A stretch of DNA of 21,060 nt, taken from NCBI GenBank assembly GCA_964423615.1, contig CAYRFQ010000117.1:1-21060 (forward strand), in the 5' to 3' direction. The notes below the pieces were generated by a model. It was not told the origin of the DNA and ran no database searches. It saw only the letters and a program-made list of their open reading frames with translations. This DNA is from CAYRFQ01 sp964423615. GTDB lineage: Bacteria > Planctomycetota > Planctomycetia > Gemmatales > Gemmataceae. The position numbers and the translations under genes were made by a program. Numbering within the stretch: position 1 is the stretch's first letter; each line of letters begins with the position of its first letter. Of the stretch, positions 1-8,277 are shown piece after piece.

Positions 1-412
1 GATTGTAGGAGTTAAGGAGCACCAGAAAGCAAGACCTCGCGCTGTAGTACTAATAGTGCTTATGTCTACTTGACGGAGTAGTAATAGAGCAGTTCCAGCG
101 CCTGGCGCCGGGCAAGTCCTTGTAAAGCTGAATTGTTGTGCCCAACGCAAGCATGAACCGCTCTGAATCGAGTATGGGGTACCTTCTTCTCTTTCCCGAT
201 TGAATCCTCAGCATCGGTCGAATCGGGGAAGTCCAGGCAGACGCACTTTATTGAGAACTGCGCGGATAATGTAGTAAGGACATTCTGTGTGCTGTCCGCT
301 TCTTTTCATGGTCTGGCCACGGCACAAGGATTGTGCCTGCGACTGTAGTCGCGCAGCTTTTAATGGTTGCCATTCCTGGAGCGAAAAAACGACCGTCGCC
401 AATTCTCCGTCG
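1..412. other. Intergenic region without a gene
   Basis: I see no credible coding region here: open frames are short, lack ribosome sites and run through the palindrome at 247-365. That palindrome is the only structured element I can support. The rest looks like unique non-coding DNA downstream of the DUF1501 gene that ends at 413. Confidence 0.6.
247..365. repeat. MITE-like imperfect palindrome, copy 1
   Basis: The left end (247-264) contains TTATTGAGAACTGCGCG, and the right end contains CGCGCAG at 350-356, so the ends form inverted repeats. Between them, the arm around 275-298 (aaggacattctgtgtgctg) pairs imperfectly with the arm around 317-340 (cggcacaaggattgtgcctg). The same layout recurs at 5211-5342. 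There is no internal coding region. It could be a non-autonomous mobile element or a structured dispersed repeat. No transposase or target-site duplication is visible. Confidence 0.6.
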
Positions 413-1762
413 TTAGATCAACTCGCGAATCACTCGTCCATCGCGAACAATTTGGTGCGGTCGGCCAGACGGATCTTCGAAGGTTTGACTCGTATCGATT
501 CCGAGGACCTTGTAAAGGGTGGCGAGGATATCGCCAGGACGTTGCGGATTGTTGGCGGGTCCTTCGCCCCGAACGGTCGTTGCTCCAATGACTTGACCGC
601 CACGAATGCCGCCGCCACCGAGCAACGAGAAGCCAGCCCGACCCCAGTGGTCACGACCCGCATTTCCGTTAACCCGTGGAGTTCGTCCGAACTCACCCAT
701 GACACAAATGGCGACCTTGTCGAACAAGTTTCGATCGGTCAAGTCTTCCACAAGCGTGCCCACAGCGCGGTCGTAAATCGGCAACATGCGTTTCATTGCA
801 GTCTCGATTTGCGAGTGGTTGTCCCATCCGCCCATGTGGACGCTCACAAACGTCACGCCAGCTTCGACGAGTCGGCGAGCCAGAAGACAGCTTTGCCCCC
901 ACGAGTGTCGTCCATAGCGGTCACGCGTTCGGGGATCTTCCTGGGTAATGTTGAAGGCTTGACGAGCCCTGTCGCCGGTGATCATCTCGAATGCTTCTCG
1001 CTGGAACTTGTCCATCGTCGCAGCCACACCAGATTGATCGATGCCGCGGTTCATGGTGTCGAAGGTGCGGAGCAAGTTCCGACGATTTTCCAGTTGGGCG
1101 AGTGTCACGCCGCCCGGCAACACCAAGTTTCGGACTGAGAAGTTTCGATTGTTCGGATCGCTGTTGACCTGGAAGGGGTCATAAGCCCGACCGAGATAAG
1201 CACCACTGAGATAACCAGGACGTATACCGACGGTCGAAGCATATGGAACAGAAACGTAGGCAGGCAGTCCGGGTTGATTTGGCCCTCGGAGTTTCGCGGC
1301 GTACGAACCGATCGAGGGATACATCGGAGCTTGCCGAGCAGCCGTCGAACCGAGGTACCCGGTAGTCATCCAATGGGCACCCGCGAAGTGGTCGCCTGTC
1401 GAATGCGTCAGGGAGCGAACGATCGCGAGTTTATCCATCTGGCGAGCTTGTTGTGGCATGAGGCTACACATTTGGATGCCCGAGACATTCGTGTTGCACG
1501 TCTGCATGGGACCGCGATATTCAGCTGGGGCTTCGGTCTTGATGTCGTAAGTGTCCATGTGGGTCGGACCACCGTCGAGCCAAATCAAGATGACGGCGGT
1601 GTCCTTGGTCGAGTGGCCATTTGTCTGGGCAGCTTGGGCCTTGACACGGAGCCAATCAGCCATCGTCAATCCGGCGACGCTCAGCGCCCCAGCTTTTACG
1701 AAGCTACGACGAGTCAAACCGTCGCAGTAAAGATGACGATCCTTGGCGTTGACTTGCAGCAT
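413..1762 (-). CDS. DUF1501 family exported protein (Tat signal)
   Basis: This encodes a 449-residue protein. The frame is open further upstream, but the start at 1762 is chosen because it is preceded by AAAGGGGGG and followed at once by a Tat-type signal (TRRSFVK at residues 17-23, then a hydrophobic stretch). The mature protein has the alkaline-phosphatase-like DUF1501 pattern: WLDGGPTHMDTYD at residues 61-73, GWDNH in the second half, then GEFGRTP and GRDHW, likely metal-binding points by analogy with the fold. DUF1501 proteins are abundant in planctomycetes and often lie beside DUF1549/DUF1553 genes. Here the gene stands alone, with no partner next to it. The substrate is unknown; hydrolysis at or outside the cytoplasmic membrane is inference. 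All expected motifs are present, so the gene appears intact. Confidence 0.9.
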   Translation of the reverse strand: MLQVNAKDRHLYCDGLTRRSFVKAGALSVAGLTMADWLRVKAQAAQTNGHSTKDTAVILIWLDGGPTHMDTYDIKTEAPAEYRGPMQTCNTNVSGIQMCSLMPQQARQMDKLAIVRSLTHSTGDHFAGAHWMTTGYLGSTAARQAPMYPSIGSYAAKLRGPNQPGLPAYVSVPYASTVGIRPGYLSGAYLGRAYDPFQVNSDPNNRNFSVRNLVLPGGVTLAQLENRRNLLRTFDTMNRGIDQSGVAATMDKFQREAFEMITGDRARQAFNITQEDPRTRDRYGRHSWGQSCLLARRLVEAGVTFVSVHMGGWDNHSQIETAMKRMLPIYDRAVGTLVEDLTDRNLFDKVAICVMGEFGRTPRVNGNAGRDHWGRAGFSLLGGGGIRGGQVIGATTVRGEGPANNPQRPGDILATLYKVLGIDTSQTFEDPSGRPHQIVRDGRVIRELI

Positions 1763-1768
1763 GGCGTT

Positions 1769-1777
1769 CCCCCCTTT
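1769..1777 (-). promoter_or_regulatory. Ribosome binding site deciding the DUF1501 start
   Basis: On the minus strand AAAGGGGGG lies about six bases before the ATG at 1762. It favours this start over longer open-frame starts, whose extra 56 residues would place a non-signal sequence ahead of the Tat signal. Confidence 0.7.
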
Positions 1778-1950
1778 GGAATGTGTGAAGCTGCAGAAAT
1801 TTGGTAGGAAATACGGACGGTAGGCACCTTGTGAGGCTGGTAAATTGTAAGGATTGCATTCGTTTTTTGCGAGATGATTTTTATTCATTACGATTAGATT
1901 GTGATGCCGTCGTCGGGCCTGTTCGCGCATTCGGACATCAAAGCAGCTTA

Positions 1951-1997
1951 CCTGGCCACTCTGACCAGGCTACGATGCGGTTGGCCTTCGGCCAAAA
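1951..1997 (+). repeat. Two-hairpin dispersed repeat, copy 1
   Basis: Hairpin 1 is CCTGG (1951-1955) pairing with CCAGG (1965-1969). Next comes the linker GCTACGATG, then hairpin 2, TTGGCC-TTC-GGCCAA (1981-1995), followed by AAAGAG. The order stem, GGCTA-type linker, stem with TTC loop is shared with 17024-17068, 18408-18452 and 21013-21057. Confidence 0.6.
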
Positions 1998-2106
1998 GAG
2001 AAAACACTTGGATGGATTGGCCGTCATGGGTGAAAGGCGAATCGTCTCATTTTTTTGATGGGTGGTCGGATGCTTCACTAACTGCCCGGGTCTCAATAAA
2101 TCCGTT

Positions 2107-2183
2107 GCCCCGTAGGCGGGACCCAGGACTTGGGACAAGGAAACTCTGTAACCAAGACAAACGGGAAACACTCTAGTTTTGGA
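2107..2183 (+). repeat. Degenerate dispersed repeat, copy 1
   Basis: The segment (GCCC...GCGGGACCCAGGACTTGGG, then AAGGAAACTCTGTAACCAAG, then ACGGGAAACACTCTAG) aligns with small indels to 18534-18612, which reads GCCC...GCGGGCTCCAGGACTTTGG, AAGGAAAAACTGTACTCAAT and CCGGGAATCGCTCTAA. By eye most positions agree. It is non-coding and of unknown function. Confidence 0.5.
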
Positions 2184-2407
2184 AATTCCACCTCGGACGA
2201 CTGGTTTTGTGAATCCGACAAATCGAGTGGAGGGTTAGGCGAAAAAACTGGCAGCTCTCCTGTTCACCTTGTATTTTAGATAGTAGAGTTCGGCACAACT
2301 ACCTCTCCACGTTTCTATCCCTTACCCATTGTGCGACTTACGTATCCTCGTGCGGATCGGGCTGCACGGGGCTTTGTGGTCGCTAAATTCTAGCCCGGAG
2401 CCCACCC

Positions 2408-5047
2408 ATGCATTCCCAATCTTCGGATTTGCGAATCACCTGTCCACACTGTGGAACCACCTCTCGAATCCCTGGTCACATGTGGGGTAAACGAATCCGT
2501 TGTCCCAAGTGCAAAGAAAGTCTGCAGATTTCAAGTGGTTCCAACGACCGAACCGAACGAGAACGAGTTCAGTCACGATCTGAACCACCCCGTTCTTCTC
2601 GTCGAGACTACGACGACCGCGACCAAGTGCAGCGAAAACGCCCGTCCCCTCGTCGACAAGGACACGACGAATACGACGAGGATCAAAAGTTCCAGAGGAG
2701 AACGAGGAAGGCCAAAAAACGTTCCGGAGGTTCCGCCGGCTGGATCATCGGCTTGGCTGCTGGGGGAGTCGGGCTTGTTGTGGTTGTTGCCGTGTTGGTC
2801 ATTGTGTTGGTCAGCGGGTCAACCGGGGCCGAGGAGCCCGGTGGTCGCAAGTCTAATCCTCAAGCCAAAGTAGCCCAAACGGCCAATCCGTCCGTGAAGC
2901 CTCAGCCCGCGGACCCACAAGGTAACATCACATCCAACACCGTCCGCAAGACCAAAAACGCCACTGTTTACCTACGCATCACGACGGCTACCGGGCAGGT
3001 CGGTGAGGGGAGCGGGTTCTTTGCGGTAGAACCTGGCGTCATCATCACCAACGCTCACGTCTTGGGGATGTTGAGCAAAACGAGCGCACCACCACGCAAG
3101 GTCGAAGTGGTCCTCAACAGTGGCGAAACGAGCGAACGACGCCTTAACGGACAGGTTCTGGGGGTGGATCGAGCGACGGATCTGGCGGTCGTCCGGGTTG
3201 CCAACAACGGGGGGCCGACTCCGCTCCCGCTCGGTCCTACGGGGAGTCTTGTCGAGACCCAGAAGGTGTGGATATTCGGGTTCCCTTTGGGCAAAGAGCT
3301 TGGCAGCAATATTACCGTCAGCGACTCGACGGTTTCGAGCTTACGCAAGGACAACCAAGGTCTCCTGGAGAGAATCCAGGTCAACGGCGGAATGCATCCG
3401 GGTAATTCGGGAGGCCCTGTGGTCGATTCTGCCGGAAACGTGATCGGAGTGTCGGTCGCTGGCATTCGAGGGACCCAGATCAACTTCGCGGTTCCAGCCG
3501 ATTATGTCCAGATGTTACTCGATGGGCGACTCTTGTCCTCTACGATTGGGGAGCCATACAACAGTGAGGCCGGCATCCGTGTTCCTGTCCAGTGTGCTTG
3601 TCTCGATCCTTTCGGGCGAGTCGATGAGGTGCGTGTCGAGGTGTGGTCGGGACGTCCAGGAAAGGACCGTCCTTCGGCGCTGAGTCCACCCAAGTCAGAG
3701 GCTGGTGACGGAATCAAACAGGTGCAACGATTGGCTTACCAAAACACGATCGCCAAGGCCGAGGTGGTCTTGCCAAGAGTCAATCCCGGAGAGGTCGTGT
3801 GGATTCAGCCATCGGTCGTCTCGACCACAGGCAAGATTCAGTGGGGGCCAGCGATGGCGATGGCGCCAGACCGAGCCCTCAATCGCGAACCGGCCATGTT
3901 AGCCGTGAAGCTGTTCGAACAGAGAGACCGAACGGTCCGACTCACCACTTCGAAGTCGATCCAATTCATCCAAGCCGATAAATCGTTCCTGGCATCGGCG
4001 GACGCCCAGGTAGCGATGGCGGAACGGATGCTGCCCGATCGACTCGGTGCTCTCGTTCCCACGGGGTTCGGTCGTCCGCAAATCAGCTACACCGAGGACG
4101 GACGGAAGATGACCGCGGATTCGACTGTCACCACAATCTTATCGTCTATCGCTCCCAGGTTCGTTGTCGACACGACGAACAAGTTGCGAGCCCGAGCGGA
4201 CAACAATCTCAATCCCCGCATCGCGTTGGAGACGCGGGAAGAGGTCATGAGTTTCTACAAGATGATTTGTAAAGGGTATGAGATATCGAACATTACGATT
4301 CCCAATCGACAACTATTGCCCAAGGAGAAGTGGCAAACGAAGGTCCCCATGCTGTTGTTGGCTGGCAAGATCGCCAAGGTCGTGGACCTCAACTTGACGT
4401 GTGAGTTTGAAGGGGTTCGAACGGTCGGGGGAGCCAAACATGCGGTCGTGACTTTGTCCGGTCGGGTTGAAGGCCGTCAGGAGTTGGCCGGAAAAGTCGA
4501 TGGGGAGGTCGGTGGAACATTCTCTTTCGACCTGCAAAACGGGTACATATCTGCGGCGAAAATGAGGATCTCGTCGGAGACGGCCATCACATCCGACTTC
4601 CAGGTTGTGGCCAAGTTCGATGTTGATCTCCAACGTTCTCCAGGCAATTCGCTGGGAATCAGCTTGCGGAACCTGCCCAACAAAAGTGCCCCAAAACCGA
4701 CGCCGCCCATGATGGGCCGACAGATCGCCAAATTACAGGGTGTGTTGTCCCCCAACGACGTTCGGGATACCAAACTGCTCAAGAAGGGCTCTCCCATGAA
4801 GGCCATCCCCGTCAAACTCGTGGCTGGCAAGACGTACACGTTCACTCTTTCGAGTACGGCCTTCGATCCCTACTTGGCCGTCGTCAGTCCGACCCGGCAA
4901 CTCCTCGCCCGTGACGACGATGGAGCTGGAAACCTCAACTCGAGGATTACTTTCCGGGCACCTATGACCGGTTCGTACAGCCTTTTGGTGACCACATACA
5001 ATGGAAAAATGGGGGCCTTCCAACTCACCATCCACCAAGGGCCTTGA
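2408..5047 (+). CDS. Membrane-anchored trypsin/HtrA-like serine protease with zinc ribbon and PPC-like domain
   Basis: This encodes 879 residues. Residues 12-35 form a zinc-ribbon-like unit (CPHC and CPKC), followed by a highly charged linker (about 45-105, rich in Arg, Asp and Glu) and one membrane segment (about 112-135). The zinc ribbon should therefore be cytoplasmic and the rest periplasmic. A trypsin-like domain follows with the full triad: His217 in TNAHV, Asp258 in ATDLAVV and Ser334 in GNSGGP. No PDZ domain follows, unlike classical DegP/HtrA. Residues about 375-770 are not recognised and look rich in beta strands. The last about 90 residues, including DPYLAVV and a Gly/Asp-rich turn, resemble a bacterial pre-peptidase C-terminal (PPC) domain. 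The start has GGAG upstream (about 2397), and a hairpin terminator follows the stop. The target is unknown; an envelope quality-control or signalling protease is inference. Confidence 0.88.
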   Translation: MHSQSSDLRITCPHCGTTSRIPGHMWGKRIRCPKCKESLQISSGSNDRTERERVQSRSEPPRSSRRDYDDRDQVQRKRPSPRRQGHDEYDEDQKFQRRTRKAKKRSGGSAGWIIGLAAGGVGLVVVVAVLVIVLVSGSTGAEEPGGRKSNPQAKVAQTANPSVKPQPADPQGNITSNTVRKTKNATVYLRITTATGQVGEGSGFFAVEPGVIITNAHVLGMLSKTSAPPRKVEVVLNSGETSERRLNGQVLGVDRATDLAVVRVANNGGPTPLPLGPTGSLVETQKVWIFGFPLGKELGSNITVSDSTVSSLRKDNQGLLERIQVNGGMHPGNSGGPVVDSAGNVIGVSVAGIRGTQINFAVPADYVQMLLDGRLLSSTIGEPYNSEAGIRVPVQCACLDPFGRVDEVRVEVWSGRPGKDRPSALSPPKSEAGDGIKQVQRLAYQNTIAKAEVVLPRVNPGEVVWIQPSVVSTTGKIQWGPAMAMAPDRALNREPAMLAVKLFEQRDRTVRLTTSKSIQFIQADKSFLASADAQVAMAERMLPDRLGALVPTGFGRPQISYTEDGRKMTADSTVTTILSSIAPRFVVDTTNKLRARADNNLNPRIALETREEVMSFYKMICKGYEISNITIPNRQLLPKEKWQTKVPMLLLAGKIAKVVDLNLTCEFEGVRTVGGAKHAVVTLSGRVEGRQELAGKVDGEVGGTFSFDLQNGYISAAKMRISSETAITSDFQVVAKFDVDLQRSPGNSLGISLRNLPNKSAPKPTPPMMGRQIAKLQGVLSPNDVRDTKLLKKGSPMKAIPVKLVAGKTYTFTLSSTAFDPYLAVVSPTRQLLARDDDGAGNLNSRITFRAPMTGSYSLLVTTYNGKMGAFQLTIHQGP

Positions 5048-5062
5048 GGTCGGCGGCAAGAC

Positions 5063-5105
5063 GATATCCGGGACAAACTGTCCCGGATATCCGGAGACTA
5101 TTTTC
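5063..5105 (+). terminator. Hairpin terminator after the protease gene
   Basis: A perfect 13-bp inverted repeat, GATATCCGGGACA (5063-5075) and TGTCCCGGATATC (5079-5091), has a three-base loop and lies 16 bases after the stop codon. Only a short TTTT (5101-5104) follows, so intrinsic termination is likely but not certain. The stem may also protect the 3' end of the message. Confidence 0.65.
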
Positions 5106-5210
5106 CAGACCAGGGATCGATCTGACGGTCCAAGAATTACAAAATCCCTTCGAGTTACCCCGTACCAAGAACAAGAACGGCCGACCGCTCGGAAGTCGCA
5201 AAAGTTGCGG

Positions 5211-5342
5211 CATTGTTGAAAACTGCGCGGATGAAGTAGCAAGGACACAGAGTGTGCCGTGGCCAAGGCCCTATGAAGTCACGGACGGCACACGGGAGTG
5301 TACCTGGTACTTTGGTTCCTTAGTCGCGCAGGTCTCAATAAT
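5211..5342. repeat. MITE-like imperfect palindrome, copy 2
   Basis: The left end ATTGTTGAAAACTGCGCG (5212-5229) and the right end CGCGCAGGTCTCAATAAT (5325-5342) are inverted repeats of each other. Inside, AAGGACACAGAGTGTGCCG (from 5241) pairs imperfectly with ACGGCACACGGGAGTGTACC (from about 5285). Against 247-365, the left ends agree at about 29 of 34 positions, and both copies keep TAGTCGCGCAG at the right. No coding region is present. Confidence 0.6.
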
Positions 5343-5407
5343 GAGCACAAGGTCTGCGTAAAAGCACTCAGAAGTGAATTCGTTAAGAAATCGATTGTGG
5401 AAATGTC

Positions 5408-5413
5408 TATAAT
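5408..5413 (+). promoter_or_regulatory. asnB: Possible -10 element for asnB
   Basis: A perfect TATAAT lies about 170 bases before the asnB start. The matching -35 is weak (TTAAGA-like at 5383-5388, spacing 19). It would leave a long untranslated leader. This is offered as a candidate only. Confidence 0.3.
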
Positions 5414-5584
5414 GAGACTTCTATTGTGTGAGTGTCCCAAAGCTGTGTTGTTCTCCCATTTAAGCTAATCGTGATGATTTTGACGGGGACTGTCCAATAC
5501 TCCAAGCCATCAATCTGTCTGGCCCCCTCATGTCGTTGATTCCTCGAGTGGGTGGTTCTTTCTTTCGACCCGAAAAGGCAATCC

Positions 5585-7591
5585 ATGTGCGGTATAGCCG
5601 GAATAATTGATTTGACGAACCGCCGTTCTGTTCCGACGGACGCGCTGGATCGAATGGCCGAAGCGATCTGGCATCGTGGGCCAGACGAATATGGGATACT
5701 GGATCAGCCTGGGATCGGATTTGTTTCTCGCCGATTGAGCATTGTCGGGCTGGCAGACGGACAACAACCGATCTCCAATGAAGACGGAACTGTAACTTGT
5801 GTGTACAACGGCGAACTGTTCGATTTTCCGGAAAAACGCAAGGAACTGGAAGGGCAGGGTCATGTATTTCGCACGCATTGCGACACCGAACTGATTCCAC
5901 ACTTGTGGGAAGATCATGGCGAGGGGATGTTTGACCACCTGGAAGGTCAGTACGCGTTGGCCCTTTGGGACGAACCGGGGCAGCAAATCGTTTTGGGACG
6001 TGACCGATTCGGCATCTGTCCGCTGTACTGGACTCGAGAGAGTCGACTGGGAAGCGATTGGTTGGTTTTTGCGTCGGAAATCAAGGGTTTGCTTGCCTCG
6101 GGGCTCATTGATATCGCACCAGATGTGCGTGGGATCGATCAGGTCTTCAACTTTTTTGCCATTCCGGGACCAGCGAGCTGTTTCAAGGGAATCCAGTCAC
6201 TCCTGCCCGGTCACTACATCAAGATCGGGCGTTCTGGCCACGGTCCTGCCCAAGTCGAGATTCGGAAGTATTGGGAAATCGACTTTCCCCGGCGTGGGGA
6301 AGAAACACGCGGCCAAGAGGCGGAAAAACTCGCTGACGAATTTCAAGAGGTCCTCTACGGTGCGGTCCAGCGTCGTCTTCGGGCGGACGTTCCGGTCGTT
6401 TCGTACCTCAGTGGTGGAATCGATTCGAGCATCGTCGTGGCGATGGCGAAAGACATACGTGGCGAGTCCGTTCCGACGTTCACGATCCAAATCTTGGATC
6501 CGAAGCTCGATGAACGGGCCGAGGCCGCCATCGTATCCCGACACGTTGGGGCGGATCCTGTGGTCGTGCAGTGTGGTCACGAACACGTGCTTCAGAATTT
6601 CCAGAAGCTCCTTGTCGCGGCGGAAACTCCTGTAGTCGATACGAGTTGCACCGCCATGATGTTGATGGCCGAGGAGGTCCATCGTCAGGGGTATAAAGCG
6701 GCTCTTACGGGAGAAGGTTCTGACGAGTGGCTAGCTGGATATACGTGGTTCAAGGTACACAAGCTCGTTGGGTTTCTGGATCAGATCACCCGGCTGCCGC
6801 TGGCTGGGTGGGCAAGAACCATGTACGCGAAGTTCAGTGGTTTACCAAAAGAGTTAATCGAGTGGCAAAGGACCTGCGTCTCCGCTGGTGGAGGTCCAGA
6901 CGCGTTCCAGGACGTTTACGGGCTGATGAGAGCCAACCGGTATCGCTTTTACAGCGAGTCGATGCTCGCTCGATTGGCCGACTACAACCCTTACGAGGCG
7001 CTCGAGCCGAATCTGGAGCGGGTTCGCCACTGGCATCCGTTGAATCGTGGGTTGTATTGGGGAGGTCGTCTCCAACTGGCAGGCTTGCTTCTCAAAGCCA
7101 AAGGGGATCGCGTTGCCATGCGTTCGTCGGTCGAAACGCGTTATCCTTTCTTGGACAAAAAGGTGTTCGACTTGCTCGCCCCTCTGGACCCCAGTTGGAA
7201 GCTGCGTGGTTTTCGAGAGAAGTACATCCTTCGCCTGATGGGGCAGCGTTGGCTCCCGAAAGAAATTGCCTGGGCGAAGAAAGGCATGTTTCGGGCTCCA
7301 CTGGATAGCTTTTTCCTGACGGGTGCCCCGCCCTACGTTGATCGACTCCTCAGCGAAGAGGCACTCGAGAAGACGGGATACTTCGACCCCGCAGCCGTCA
7401 AGGCCTGTAGGGCCCGACTCGCGGGCCTGCGTGTTGGTTCCTATCCACGAACGTCGCTGGAAATGGGATTAGTTGCCGTCGTCGCTACTCAACTTTGGCA
7501 CCACAGTTTCATCGACCCCACGTTGGCGGATCTGCCGGATTGGAAAACCCTGTTGAATCAAGTTCCGGCGCGTGCACCTCGGGTGGCGTGA
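5585..7591 (+). CDS. asnB: Asparagine synthetase (glutamine-hydrolysing)
   Basis: This encodes 668 residues, the usual size of the family. The start at 5585 gives MCGIAGI, so that after Met removal Cys2 is the N-terminal nucleophile of the class II glutamine amidotransferase domain (about residues 2-200). RGPDEYG and the YNGE-type substrate region lie within it. The synthetase domain follows, with the pyrophosphate-binding SGGIDSS at residues 276-282 and the later TGEGSDEWLAGY segment. The reaction is aspartate plus ATP and glutamine to asparagine, AMP, PPi and glutamate, in the cytoplasm. AsnB-like proteins can also amidate other substrates, for example in exopolysaccharide or exosortase loci, but no such genes are visible nearby. 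No clear ribosome site precedes the ATG. The NikL-like gene follows after 80 bases and may be co-transcribed. Confidence 0.93.
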   Translation: MCGIAGIIDLTNRRSVPTDALDRMAEAIWHRGPDEYGILDQPGIGFVSRRLSIVGLADGQQPISNEDGTVTCVYNGELFDFPEKRKELEGQGHVFRTHCDTELIPHLWEDHGEGMFDHLEGQYALALWDEPGQQIVLGRDRFGICPLYWTRESRLGSDWLVFASEIKGLLASGLIDIAPDVRGIDQVFNFFAIPGPASCFKGIQSLLPGHYIKIGRSGHGPAQVEIRKYWEIDFPRRGEETRGQEAEKLADEFQEVLYGAVQRRLRADVPVVSYLSGGIDSSIVVAMAKDIRGESVPTFTIQILDPKLDERAEAAIVSRHVGADPVVVQCGHEHVLQNFQKLLVAAETPVVDTSCTAMMLMAEEVHRQGYKAALTGEGSDEWLAGYTWFKVHKLVGFLDQITRLPLAGWARTMYAKFSGLPKELIEWQRTCVSAGGGPDAFQDVYGLMRANRYRFYSESMLARLADYNPYEALEPNLERVRHWHPLNRGLYWGGRLQLAGLLLKAKGDRVAMRSSVETRYPFLDKKVFDLLAPLDPSWKLRGFREKYILRLMGQRWLPKEIAWAKKGMFRAPLDSFFLTGAPPYVDRLLSEEALEKTGYFDPAAVKACRARLAGLRVGSYPRTSLEMGLVAVVATQLWHHSFIDPTLADLPDWKTLLNQVPARAPRVA

Positions 7592-7653
7592 GGAAGTGGA
7601 ATCTCCAGGCTGGATGGCATTGGCCCGAAGGAAACGAAGAGAAAGATTCGTGT

Positions 7654-7660
7654 GAGGAGG
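7654..7660 (+). promoter_or_regulatory. Ribosome binding site deciding the GTG start
   Basis: GAGGAGG lies 11 bases before the GTG at 7672. No in-frame ATG lies between the asnB stop and the signal peptide, so the GTG is the most reasonable start. Confidence 0.5.
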
Positions 7661-7671
7661 CTCCGAGAGAC

Positions 7672-8181
7672 GTGGAGACCTGGATCAGTTGTTGGCGTTT
7701 CGGAATAGTTGCCTGGGTCGTGCTCGGTGCGACCGGATTTGTTCATGCTCACAAGGTGGACGTTCGGCTGGAAGTGAAAATTGGTGTCATTGAAGCCGTC
7801 GTCGCGAGTGACGATGGTACTCCAATTCCCAAGGCGAAAATCGTCGTTTCGTCCGACGGTTTCCCCGTTACCGAAGGAACCACGGATGCCAAGGGGAAGT
7901 GGTCTTTTCTTATTCCGGAACCTGGGGAGTACCGGCTTCGGGCTGATGCAGGGGCTGGACATCTTGCGTTTGCCGAGTTCAAGGTCGATCCGAACAAGAA
8001 AGTTGAAATTAGGGCCTCTACGAGCACGGCGCCCTTTCACTTTCCGTGGGTACAGGCAACGATAGGGCTCACCGTCATTGCCGCGCTCGCGGGAGCCATG
8101 ATTGTGGCGGCCCGACTCAGCCGTCAACCTGCCAATGCTCCCACTCCAGATACGAACGAAAGAAAGGGAAACTCAGGGTAA
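7672..8181 (+). CDS. Small exported protein, NikL/carboxypeptidase-regulatory-like, GTG start
   Basis: This encodes about 169 residues from the GTG at 7672. The open frame runs back into asnB, but that part is asnB's coding DNA in another frame. GAGGAGG at 7654-7660 and an immediate signal peptide (hydrophobic about residues 10-24, cleavage near HAHK) support the GTG. The mature part begins HKVDVRLEV and has a beta-sandwich with DGTPIPKAKI, TDAKGKWSF and PGEYRLRADAGAGH, the pattern of carboxypeptidase-regulatory-like domains and specifically of NikL/CbiL-type proteins that accompany nickel/cobalt ECF transporters. A C-terminal membrane segment (about 125-148) and a short polar tail follow. 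No transporter genes (NikM, NikQ, NikO) are in the window, so a metal-uptake role is only suggested by resemblance. Confidence 0.72.
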   Translation: METWISCWRFGIVAWVVLGATGFVHAHKVDVRLEVKIGVIEAVVASDDGTPIPKAKIVVSSDGFPVTEGTTDAKGKWSFLIPEPGEYRLRADAGAGHLAFAEFKVDPNKKVEIRASTSTAPFHFPWVQATIGLTVIAALAGAMIVAARLSRQPANAPTPDTNERKGNSG

Positions 8182-8277
8182 CGAGCCCGAAGTTTCTTTT
8201 GGGAATAATTGAGCCACATGTTCGACTCGTCGCACAGAGAATGGTGATGGACATTCCTGTTTGGATGAGGTGAGACT

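Larger units (their letters stand above)
1763..2407. other. Divergent intergenic region, 645 bp, repeat-bearing
   Basis: This separates the minus-strand DUF1501 gene from the plus-strand protease and must hold both promoters, though no convincing -35/-10 pair stands out. It contains a two-hairpin repeat (1951-1995), a lone copy of the palindrome end TCTCAATAA (2091-2099) and a degenerate repeat (2107-2183) related to 18534-18612. Open frames here overlap the repeats and look accidental. Confidence 0.55.
5048..5584. other. Intergenic region, 537 bp
   Basis: This holds the protease terminator (5063-5091), the second MITE-like palindrome (5211-5342) and a possible promoter for asnB around 5408. 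I see no supported gene; the open frames cross the palindrome or oppose asnB. Confidence 0.6.

Noticed and set aside
287..1138. 283-residue plus-strand open frame over the DUF1501 gene
   Set aside because: It is antisense to well-conserved DUF1501 coding sequence, shows no recognisable domain and has no ribosome site.
5916..6635. 239-residue open frame within asnB
   Set aside because: Same-strand shadow in another frame; Arg/Ser-rich composition without motifs.
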